A stretch of DNA of 64,000 bases. Origin: Chryseobacterium arthrosphaerae (GTDB lineage Bacteria; Bacteroidota; Bacteroidia; Flavobacteriales; Weeksellaceae). A program made the position numbers and the translations under genes. The stretch covers positions 1,240,001 through 1,304,000 of the forward strand of contig NZ_MAYG01000001.1 of the NCBI RefSeq assembly GCF_001684965.1, written 5' to 3'. The first letter of the stretch is position 1; the number at the start of each line of letters is the position of its first letter. The notes below the pieces were generated by a model. That model was not told where the DNA came from and did not search any database. It saw only the letters and a list, made by a program, of their open reading frames with translations. Positions 1-6,579 of the stretch are shown here, in pieces.

Positions 1-33
1 TTGCATTGTATCGCTCGCTGATTGAGCAGAAAA

Positions 34-41
34 TAATTTTG
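34..41 (+). promoter_or_regulatory. -7 promoter box TAATTTTG
   Basis: Exact match to the Bacteroidota -7 consensus TAnnTTTG, 13 bases before the ATG at 55. No convincing -33 element was found at the usual distance. The implied leader is only a few bases. Confidence 0.45.
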
Positions 42-54
42 TGTACATTTGAAT

Positions 55-851
55 ATGCAGATTTCGCCACCCAAACATCTGGCACCTTTCATCAGGCACT
101 ATATCTTTTTAGAAAATCCTGAAAAGGCCGGTAAAAACCTGAGGCTGTTCACCGATGGCAGTACCGGGCTTATTCTGTCCGGTGGTATGGATCTGTATTC
201 CAGTACTTCGGATGGCCGTATTCCTTCAGCTTTTTTTACGGAGCATTACATTCATATAAAGATTTTTGTTCGAAAGGTAGTTTCTCGTTGATTGCAGTTG
301 TATTTCAGCCTTACTTTTTAAATATTCTTTTACAGGCTCCGGCGAAAGAAGTGAGAAATCAGGTGATTGCTGTTGAAGATGTATTCAGGAATAAGCTAGA
401 CCCTTTTCAGGAAAGTATTTTGAATAGTGTAAACCCTTTAACAATCATTGATCAGCTCAATATTTTCTTTACTGAATTTTTAAAAAAGGAAACAGGTTCA
501 GAGTATCATTTCATCACAGCTGTACAGCAGTATATTCTTCAGAACAGGGGAAGCGTTTCTTCAAAAGAGCTGGAAAGATTCACCGGATATACTGAACGGC
601 ACCTGGAGCGGAAATTTGAAAATTACATGGGTATATCTCCTAAAAAATACAGCAATATTATCCGTCTCCACTATTTTCTAAGTCTTATGAATAAAGGTAA
701 AGATAAAGGAAACATGACGGAACTTTCTTATCATGCAGGCTATGCAGACCAGTCTCACCTGATCCGGGAATTTAAAAATAATATAGGACTTACCCCCGGT
801 CAGTACCTAAAAACAGAAAATAAAATGGCCGTTAATTTCATTGAGCTGTAA
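55..851 (+). pseudogene. AraC-family regulator, frameshifted
   Basis: An AraC/XylS-type regulator split over two frames. The first part (ATG at 55, stop near 291) carries the N-terminal domain beginning with ISPPKHLAPFIRHY. The second part (to 851) carries the linker and the C-terminal double HTH, with the typical ending GLTPGQYLK. Reading across the junction in the other frame from position 237 gives YGALHSYKDFCSKGSFSLIAVVFQP, which is continuous with the downstream frame. The break lies in a run of seven T at 231-237; one extra T restores a single gene of about 266 codons. Either a real inactivating or phase-variable slip, or an error in a homopolymer. It precedes the nitrilase gene and could have regulated it; that is inference. 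Confidence 0.75.
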
Positions 852-894
852 TCAGCATGTCGGATTTATACAATTTTTCAGCTATGCTTTCGTA

Positions 895-902
895 TAGTTT
901 TG
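895..902 (+). promoter_or_regulatory. -7 promoter box TAGTTTTG
   Basis: Exact TAnnTTTG match, ending 12 bases before the ATG at 915. It overlaps a possible upstream TTG start at 900, which argues that the ATG at 915 is the true start and that the leader is very short. Confidence 0.5.
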
Positions 903-914
903 CTGAAAAAAACA

Positions 915-1865
915 ATGAATATTACCATTTCCACAGCACAATTTGAAAATAAAAGCGGAGATAAGGATTATAATCTTTCCGTTATAGAAAAATTATCAGG
1001 ACAGGCTGCTTCCCAGGGTTCGGATGTGATTGTTTTTCACGAATGTTCCATTACCGGATATACTTTTGCCAGAAAACTGTCTGAGGAACAGCTTCTTGAT
1101 ATTGCTGAAATTATTCCGCAAGGGAAAAGTATCAGAAAATTACAGGAAATTGCCGGACGGCACAATATCACCATACTGGCCGGACTTTTTGAAAAGGATG
1201 AGGACAATAAACTCTTCAAGGCTTACGTATGTGTTGATAAAACCGGACTGAAAGCTAAATACAGGAAGCTTCATCCATTCATCAACCCACATCTTACGCC
1301 GGGGAATCAATATTGTGTATTTGATATTTCAGGCTGGAAGTGCGGGATTCTGATCTGTTATGACAACAATATCATCGAAAATGTAAGGGCAACAAAGCTT
1401 CTGGGAGCAGATATTATCTTTATGCCTCATGTTACCATGTGTACACCTTCCACAAGACCTGGTGCAGGTTTTGTAGACCCTGCGCTCTGGAACAACAGAA
1501 AGAAAGATCCTACTTCCTTACGTCTGGAATTTAACGGTATGAAGGGCCGGGACTGGCTGATGAAGTGGCTTCCGGCGAGAGCTTACGATAATGGAGCTTA
1601 TATTGTATTTTCAAATCCTATAGGGATGGATGATGATCAGCTGAAAAACGGCTCTTCTATGATTATAGATCCTTTCGGAGATATCATTGCCGAATGCAGA
1701 TCATTTGATGATAGTTTTGAAACGGCTCTGATTACCCCTGAAAAACTTGTTGAGGCAGGAGGGTACCGGTATATGCAGGCACGGAGACCTGATTTATACA
1801 GAGATATCATAGGACAGGAACATTCTTCTGAGCAGAAAGTGGTGTGGCTGGATAAAGACATTTAA
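915..1865 (+). CDS. Nitrilase-superfamily C-N hydrolase
   Basis: Cytoplasmic amidohydrolase of the carbon-nitrogen hydrolase family, which cleaves amides or nitriles through a Glu-Lys-Cys triad. Numbered from ATG 915 the triad is visible as E43 (VFHECS), K118 (YRKLHPF) and C148 (ILICYDN). A single domain covers the whole ~316-residue protein. An in-frame TTG at 900 exists, but the promoter box overlaps it, so ATG 915 is preferred. The substrate cannot be read from the sequence; family members act on omega-amides, N-carbamoyl compounds or aliphatic amides. Its upstream neighbour is a broken AraC regulator, and a hairpin directly follows the stop. Confidence 0.85.
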   Translation: MNITISTAQFENKSGDKDYNLSVIEKLSGQAASQGSDVIVFHECSITGYTFARKLSEEQLLDIAEIIPQGKSIRKLQEIAGRHNITILAGLFEKDEDNKLFKAYVCVDKTGLKAKYRKLHPFINPHLTPGNQYCVFDISGWKCGILICYDNNIIENVRATKLLGADIIFMPHVTMCTPSTRPGAGFVDPALWNNRKKDPTSLRLEFNGMKGRDWLMKWLPARAYDNGAYIVFSNPIGMDDDQLKNGSSMIIDPFGDIIAECRSFDDSFETALITPEKLVEAGGYRYMQARRPDLYRDIIGQEHSSEQKVVWLDKDI

Positions 1866-1869
1866 AGTA

Positions 1870-1900
1870 AACTTCCTCCGGAATTGACCTGGAGGAAGTT
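1870..1900. terminator. Bidirectional hairpin terminator
   Basis: Inverted repeat AACTTCCTCC / GGAGGAAGTT with an 11-base loop, between the convergent nitrilase and rhodanese genes. Confidence 0.7.
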
Positions 1901-1906
1901 GATAGT

Positions 1907-2263
1907 TTATTGTCTGAGTGTTTTCTGTAGATCGCTCCAGGCACCTCCGTTATAGACCTTTTTAAAGCCTTTTTCTTTCAGGATGCTTTCTGCCTTTACG
2001 CTTCGAAGTCCGTGTGAGCATACGGTAATGTACGTTTTTTGGGGATCTAATTCAACATAGCGTTCTCGGATTGTTCCTAATGATATATTGACAGAACCTT
2101 CGGTATGTCCGGTTTCATACTCTTTTTCTGTTCTTACATCAAGAATGACCGCTCCTTTTCTGACCAGTGCCGGCAATCCATCATCCAAAGTCTGAATCCG
2201 GTAAATCCTGTAAACGGCATAAAGAATAATCGCTGATGCACAGATGATGAGTATGATTTTCAT
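1907..2263 (-). CDS. Membrane-anchored rhodanese-like protein
   Basis: A 118-residue protein with one N-terminal hydrophobic segment (about residues 2-19) followed by a single rhodanese domain. The active-site loop is CSHGLR with the nucleophile at C82, so sulfur transfer or persulfide chemistry is plausible. The length fits a single-domain GlpE/PspE-type rhodanese with an added anchor. Its ATG overlaps the stop of the upstream gene as ATGA, so the two are translationally coupled. It is the last gene of a three-gene operon controlled from the palindrome at 3056-3083. Confidence 0.85.
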   Translation of the reverse strand: MKIILIICASAIILYAVYRIYRIQTLDDGLPALVRKGAVILDVRTEKEYETGHTEGSVNISLGTIRERYVELDPQKTYITVCSHGLRSVKAESILKEKGFKKVYNGGAWSDLQKTLRQ

Positions 2264-2562
2264 AGTTTACTGAGAATTTTTCTGTCTATATAAAATGTTC
2301 CGAAAGGAATAAAGCAGGCAAGAATCACTTTCCAGGTTATTTCTTTGAATTTCCAGTTCTGCTCTACGCCGACGCTCAGGGTATTGAACAGGAAAAGCAG
2401 GAATAAGGTCCCATGCACAGGGCCAATTAATCTTACGAATAAAGGATTTCCCATCCAGTACTTCATCGGAACGGCAATGCATACTAAACTCAATAATGAA
2501 ATGCCTTCCAGAATTGCCAGGATTCTCAGCCTGCCGGTTTTTGTTTTAAATAAATCTATCAT
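2260..2562 (-). CDS. DUF3817-type membrane protein
   Basis: A small integral membrane protein of about 100 residues with three predicted hydrophobic segments. It resembles the DUF3817 family (pattern RLRILAILEGISLL near the N terminus and a GPVHG motif mid-protein). The ATG at 2562 is chosen because it begins the conserved domain and lies two bases after the stop of the preceding gene; the open frame extends further up but overlaps that gene. Molecular function is unknown. Middle gene of the TetR-operator operon. Confidence 0.8.
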   Translation of the reverse strand: MIDLFKTKTGRLRILAILEGISLLSLVCIAVPMKYWMGNPLFVRLIGPVHGTLFLLFLFNTLSVGVEQNWKFKEITWKVILACFIPFGTFYIDRKILSKL

Positions 2563-2564
2563 AA

Positions 2565-3023
2565 TTATCTGAAATAAGGTCTGTTGGCAAAAGGAGAAAA
2601 GGGCCAGGGAACGGCAATGAAAATAATGATCAGCGCAAGGGAAAACCATATCCCCATTGTTTTGAATTTTTCCTGATCTGAAAGCTTTCTTTTAGCCAGT
2701 GCTGAACCTATAGTAATGATGATAATAGCAGTGATCATCAGAATTATATGAATCAATCCGAAAAACAAATGTTCAAAAGACTCTCTGGCTTCATTAAAAT
2801 TCTTCCAGAAGTATTGAATCACCGGACTTTTGAGGTAGAAAATCATTCCTATGATGAGTTGGATATGGGCAATTGTTGCTGTCCAGTGCCTTACAGTATG
2901 ATCGGTTCCCGTAAATTTCCGGTCCGAGAAATATCCTTTAAAAGCACGGAAAATGGCATAAATTAAACTTATCAAAACCAACCATCGGGTTTGCGAATGT
3001 AAAAATGTAAGGGTTTGATACAT
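2565..3023 (-). CDS. Four-helix membrane protein, cytochrome b-like
   Basis: A 152-residue membrane protein with four predicted transmembrane helices and several histidines placed near helix ends (HSQTRW, RHWTATIAH, HLFFGLIHI). That pattern recalls small cytochrome b-type heme proteins, but heme binding is not proven by sequence. ATG 3023 (MYQTLTF) is preferred over the in-frame start at 3047, because the promoter box at 3045-3052 overlaps that upstream start. First gene of the operon; a TetR-type operator sits directly on its promoter. Confidence 0.75.
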   Translation of the reverse strand: MYQTLTFLHSQTRWLVLISLIYAIFRAFKGYFSDRKFTGTDHTVRHWTATIAHIQLIIGMIFYLKSPVIQYFWKNFNEARESFEHLFFGLIHIILMITAIIIITIGSALAKRKLSDQEKFKTMGIWFSLALIIIFIAVPWPFSPFANRPYFR

Positions 3024-3044
3024 AGATTTCTTTTTAGAATACAG

Positions 3045-3052
3045 CAAAGGTA
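3045..3052 (-). promoter_or_regulatory. -7 promoter box TACCTTTG (minus strand)
   Basis: Exact TAnnTTTG match on the minus strand, about 21 bases upstream of the ATG at 3023. The operator palindrome begins four bases upstream, so it covers the spacer and -33 region of this promoter. Confidence 0.6.
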
Positions 3053-3055
3053 TAA

Positions 3056-3083
3056 TAAAAACATACTAGTTAGTATGTTTTTA
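3056..3083. promoter_or_regulatory. 28-bp palindromic operator, likely TetR-type
   Basis: Two perfect 13-base arms (TAAAAACATACTA and its reverse complement) around a GT spacer. Core ACATACTA-n2-TAGTATGT is the size and symmetry bound by TetR-family dimers. It lies between the end of the tetR-type gene and the promoter of the three-gene operon, where binding would block transcription. Confidence 0.75.
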
Positions 3084-3093
3084 GATAAAAAAA

Positions 3094-3684
3094 TTATTGA
3101 AGTGCGTTGAGATAAGACTTAAGTCCTTTTAAATAAATAAGATATACTTCTTTCGAATTCTCAACTTTCCCCAGATTTCTGACTCCCCAATATCCGGAAA
3201 TAACAAAAACGCTCACTTCCCTGGCATTGACATCTTTCTTAATAATTCCTGCTTCTTTGCCTTTTTCAATACTGTCTGTGAAGGCTTGTTCCCATTCCTT
3301 TGAAAGTTCGTGTAAAGCCTGTGTGAAAGCGGTATGCCATGGTGCCATCTGCTGCACAAAATTAGAAGTAGGACAGCCGTATTCAACTTTCAGAAAGTCA
3401 TTTTCCATCAGGAGACTGTAGATGATCTCATAAATAGTCTCCAGCGGATTACTGTTGTTTTGAAGGGATTCAATAAAATTACGTCTGAAGTTAGGCTTCA
3501 TCAGCTCGTTGATAATGGCCAGTCCCATTTCATCTTTGGTCTTGAAATGATAGTAAAAAGCCCCTTTTGTTACCTGAGTCGTTGCGATAATCTCATCAAT
3601 GCTTGTAGTCTGAAAACCTTTTACATAGATCAGTTCGAACGCTTTCTGGAGAATGGTAAGACGGGTTGTTTCTGATTTTTTCAT
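3094..3684 (-). CDS. TetR/AcrR-family transcriptional regulator
   Basis: A 196-residue regulator with the N-terminal TetR HTH (about residues 8-55, including TTSIDEIIATTQVTKGAFYYHFKTKDEM) and a divergent C-terminal ligand/dimer domain. It sits between its likely targets: the three-gene operon downstream, with the palindrome at 3056-3083, and the divergent MFS pump upstream, with another dyad at 3733-3756. This fits a ligand-released repressor of a detoxification or redox module. The inducer is unknown. Confidence 0.9.
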   Translation of the reverse strand: MKKSETTRLTILQKAFELIYVKGFQTTSIDEIIATTQVTKGAFYYHFKTKDEMGLAIINELMKPNFRRNFIESLQNNSNPLETIYEIIYSLLMENDFLKVEYGCPTSNFVQQMAPWHTAFTQALHELSKEWEQAFTDSIEKGKEAGIIKKDVNAREVSVFVISGYWGVRNLGKVENSKEVYLIYLKGLKSYLNALQ

Positions 3685-3732
3685 TAAAACTGCTGATTAC
3701 TTTACAAAGGAACAAATTTTAATTTTAAAATA

Positions 3733-3756
3733 AAACTATCAGAATTATGATAGTTT
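3733..3756. promoter_or_regulatory. Dyad in the tetR/MFS divergent region
   Basis: Perfect 9-base arms AAACTATCA / TGATAGTTT separated by six bases, between the divergent tetR-type gene and the MFS gene at 3833. Sequence differs from the 3056-3083 palindrome, so the binder may be a different protein or a second mode of the same one. Confidence 0.45.
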
Positions 3757-3832
3757 AGTGTAATTTAAATAATTTTTATAATACAATTATTCGTCGGAAA
3801 TTTGCTTTGTCAATATCAAAAATTTACGGACA

Positions 3833-5053
3833 ATGAATTTTCAAAAAGAAATACAGATCAATACTGCTGCACAGACTGCTAAAAAAGGTCTTCCTGCAGC
3901 ACTTTGGGCATTAACGATAAGTGCTTTCGGAATAGGAACTACAGAATTTGTAATCGTAGGGCTGTTACCTACAGTAGCTTCTGATCTCGGCATCAGTATT
4001 CCTTCGGCAGGTTTACTGGTCAGTCTTTATGCAATAGGAGTTGCTATCGGAGCACCGATATTAACGGCATTAACAGGAAAAATCCCACGTAAGACGCTAT
4101 TGGTATCTATTATGTTGCTGTTTGTCATCGGAAACGGACTGGCGTCTGTAGCTCCCGGTTTCATAACTTTGGTTTTAGCGAGAATACTTACCGGATTTGC
4201 CCATGGGGTTTATTTTTCCATCGGTTCTACCATTGCGGCTTCTCTGGTTCCTCAGGAGAAAAGAGCTACTGCAATATCAATTATGTTTGCCGGGCTTACA
4301 CTAGCCATTGTAACGGGGGTTCCGCTGGGTACGTTTATAGGACAGCATTTCGGATGGAGAGCAACTTTTATAGGAGTTTCTATTCTTGGGATTATCGGAC
4401 TGATTTCAAGTGTATTATTGGTTCCCAACAACCTGAAAAATGGAAAGACCGCTTCTGTAAGAAGCCAATTTAAAGTACTGGGAAACAGACGCTTGATTTT
4501 TGCTTTTCTAATGACAGCAATGGGGTATGGGGGTACATTTGTAGTGTTTACCTATCTGTCACCCATATTACAGAAAATTACAGGTTTTCAGGAGTCAACT
4601 GTGACTTTCATTCTTCTAATCTATGGGATTGCCATTGCCATAGGAAATCTGATTGGAGGAAAGGTAGCCAATAAAAATCCTTTGAAAGCCCTTCTGTGGA
4701 TGTTTGCAGCACAGGGATTGGTACTGCTTGCCTTTTATTTTACAGTAAGTAGTCCGGTTTTAAGTATCATTACTCTTTTCTTTTTAGGAGCCTTGTCATT
4801 TGCTTCTGTTCCCGGGCTTCAGCTATTGGTAGTACAGATCGCGGAAAAAGAACTTCCGGGAACTGAGGATGTCGCTTCCGGGATTAATATTGCTGCATTT
4901 AATATCGGTATTGCAATCGGGTCTTATGCAGGAGGAATGATTGTGACATCATCTTTAGGACTGGCAAGTACACCATGGATAGGTGCTTTGTTCCTATTGA
5001 TTACGGTCCTGATTACGGTTTACAGCATCCGTTTAAGCAGGAAAAATATATAG
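3833..5053 (+). CDS. MFS efflux transporter, DHA1 type
   Basis: A 406-residue inner-membrane transporter with about 12 hydrophobic segments. The signature stretch GTTEFVIVGLLPTVASDLGIS in the first helix and loop is typical of the AraJ/YdhP-like drug:H+ antiporter subgroup. Probably exports small hydrophilic or toxic compounds using the proton gradient; the substrate is unknown. Divergent from the TetR-type regulator, with a dyad between them, which suggests repressor-controlled efflux. A hairpin terminator follows. Confidence 0.88.
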   Translation: MNFQKEIQINTAAQTAKKGLPAALWALTISAFGIGTTEFVIVGLLPTVASDLGISIPSAGLLVSLYAIGVAIGAPILTALTGKIPRKTLLVSIMLLFVIGNGLASVAPGFITLVLARILTGFAHGVYFSIGSTIAASLVPQEKRATAISIMFAGLTLAIVTGVPLGTFIGQHFGWRATFIGVSILGIIGLISSVLLVPNNLKNGKTASVRSQFKVLGNRRLIFAFLMTAMGYGGTFVVFTYLSPILQKITGFQESTVTFILLIYGIAIAIGNLIGGKVANKNPLKALLWMFAAQGLVLLAFYFTVSSPVLSIITLFFLGALSFASVPGLQLLVVQIAEKELPGTEDVASGINIAAFNIGIAIGSYAGGMIVTSSLGLASTPWIGALFLLITVLITVYSIRLSRKNI

Positions 5054-5059
5054 TTTTCA

Positions 5060-5096
5060 TTACCCATGTCAGGATTTGGAACCTTGACATGGGTAA
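5060..5096. terminator. Bidirectional hairpin terminator
   Basis: Perfect 12-base arms TTACCCATGTCA / TGACATGGGTAA separating the MFS gene from the convergent pdeM-type gene. Confidence 0.75.
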
Positions 5097-5113
5097 CTTT
5101 CATAGCACATCCG

Positions 5114-5758
5114 TCAGATTTCATAAATCTCCGAATCTGTAAAAACAAAAAACTTACTTTTCGCAGGCAGATTTTTGGTATCCAATCCGGTAAACTCACT
5201 GAAAGCGGGAAGAAGTAACTGATTATCACTGATGGCAAAGCACGGAAGCCTGATCCTTTTTACAGCAGAATGCAGAACAATTCCCGGATGAATATGTCCG
5301 GTAATCTGAAATCCGGATCTGGCCGTATCAAAATCATGAATAAATGTGACAGGATTCATTATAAGCCATTCAGCTTTATGATGGAAGCATAGTTTATTTT
5401 CCAGAGCCTTTGAGATCCGGTCATGATTTCCTTCAATAAGATAAAACTGAATTTCAGGATATTGATTTTTCCATATACAGAACTCATCCACATCGGAATT
5501 GTCACCTGCATGAAGCAGATCGCCTACCACAATAAATTTTTCAGGCCTGAAATATTCTATCAGTGCCGACAATCTTTGCAGATCGTTTTTCATAATCTGG
5601 TTGGCCAATGCAATCCCGTTTTTGCGGAAATGAGCGGTCTTTCCTATATGAAGGTCGGAGAGAATCAATGCTTTCTCTCTTTCCCAAAACAGGGCCCGCT
5701 GATTGGTAAGAATAAATGTTTCGTTTTGAATGGAGATTTTTTTTGCTGTTATCAACAC
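5114..5758 (-). CDS. pdeM: PdeM-type metallophosphoesterase (ligase-associated)
   Basis: Calcineurin-like phosphoesterase of the ligase-associated DNA damage response PdeM group, 214 residues. Metal-binding motifs are in order: DLH (35-37), GDLLHAGD (79-86), GNHD (110-113) and GHIH (154-157). It is thought to process DNA ends together with the neighbouring helicase, ligase and exonuclease. The first codon is GTG at 5758 (TTG follows at once); no in-frame ATG precedes it. A minus-strand promoter box lies at 5800-5807, so it is transcribed on its own, separated from its partners by the phosphoglycerate mutase gene. Confidence 0.85.
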   Translation of the reverse strand: MLITAKKISIQNETFILTNQRALFWEREKALILSDLHIGKTAHFRKNGIALANQIMKNDLQRLSALIEYFRPEKFIVVGDLLHAGDNSDVDEFCIWKNQYPEIQFYLIEGNHDRISKALENKLCFHHKAEWLIMNPVTFIHDFDTARSGFQITGHIHPGIVLHSAVKRIRLPCFAISDNQLLLPAFSEFTGLDTKNLPAKSKFFVFTDSEIYEI

Positions 5759-5799
5759 TTTGGGGAATGGGAATTATTATTTGAATGATCAATACGGTT

Positions 5800-5807
5800 C
5801 AAAGTTA
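5800..5807 (-). promoter_or_regulatory. -7 promoter box TAACTTTG (minus strand)
   Basis: Exact TAnnTTTG match on the minus strand, giving a leader of about 35 bases before the GTG start at 5758. Confidence 0.5.
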
Positions 5808-5834
5808 GATTTTTTATAATTATATTTTTACAGA

Positions 5835-6440
5835 TCATTCGTTTTCTACTCTGCTTACATGAAAATTTTCATCAAAAAAATAGGTCAGAGGAACACCGGT
5901 TGCTATTTCTCTTTCTAAAATTTCTTCGGGAGAAAGGTGCTCCAGATACATGATCAGTGCACGGAGGCTGTTCCCGTGAGCAACAACCAATACATTTTTA
6001 CCCTGTCTCAGCGGAGGTACAATCTGGGCTTCAAAATAGGGAATGACCCGGTTATAGGTATCTTTAAGACTTTCACCTCCCGGAGGCACTACATCGTATG
6101 ACCTGCGCCAGGTGTGAACCTGTTCGTCTCCATATTTCAGCGCTGTTTCCGCTTTATTGAGCCCTTCAAGATTACCATAAGACCTTTCGTTCAGTGCTTT
6201 ATCTGTTACTACCGGAATATGGGTATTTCCCGTTTCTTCAAGAATAAGATTGAGGGTATGCTGTGCCCGGATCAGTGCGGAAGTAAAAGCAATGTCTATT
6301 CTTTCTTTTTTTAAAGCGATCCCTGCCTTTCTGGCTTCTTCAATTCCAACTTCTGTAATATCGATATCCTGCCATCCTGTAAACCGGTTTTCCAGATTCC
6401 AGAGTGACTGCCCGTGACGGACCAAGAATAATTTTGCCAT
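5835..6440 (-). CDS. gpmA: 2,3-bisphosphoglycerate-dependent phosphoglycerate mutase
   Basis: Histidine-phosphatase-fold glycolytic enzyme that interconverts 3- and 2-phosphoglycerate through a phosphohistidine. Visible catalytic residues are R8-H9-G10 (the phosphorylated histidine), R58, E85 (LNERSYG) and H155 (VVAHGNS). At 201 residues it is shorter than the ~230-250-residue enterobacterial enzyme, but complete, as is usual in Bacteroidota. It sits between the ligase-associated repair genes without an evident functional link. Confidence 0.93.
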   Translation of the reverse strand: MAKLFLVRHGQSLWNLENRFTGWQDIDITEVGIEEARKAGIALKKERIDIAFTSALIRAQHTLNLILEETGNTHIPVVTDKALNERSYGNLEGLNKAETALKYGDEQVHTWRRSYDVVPPGGESLKDTYNRVIPYFEAQIVPPLRQGKNVLVVAHGNSLRALIMYLEHLSPEEILEREIATGVPLTYFFDENFHVSRVENE

Positions 6441-6579
6441 CGTGTGAATGTTATTTACTCTTCAAAGAAGATACTCTAAGGTACGGCGATTATTAAACTT
6501 TTCAAAGGAATTTAACAGTTAAAAACAGATTTTGGCAAAGATTAAAAGATATAGGAAAGTCGCTATTAACGCTCATCAC

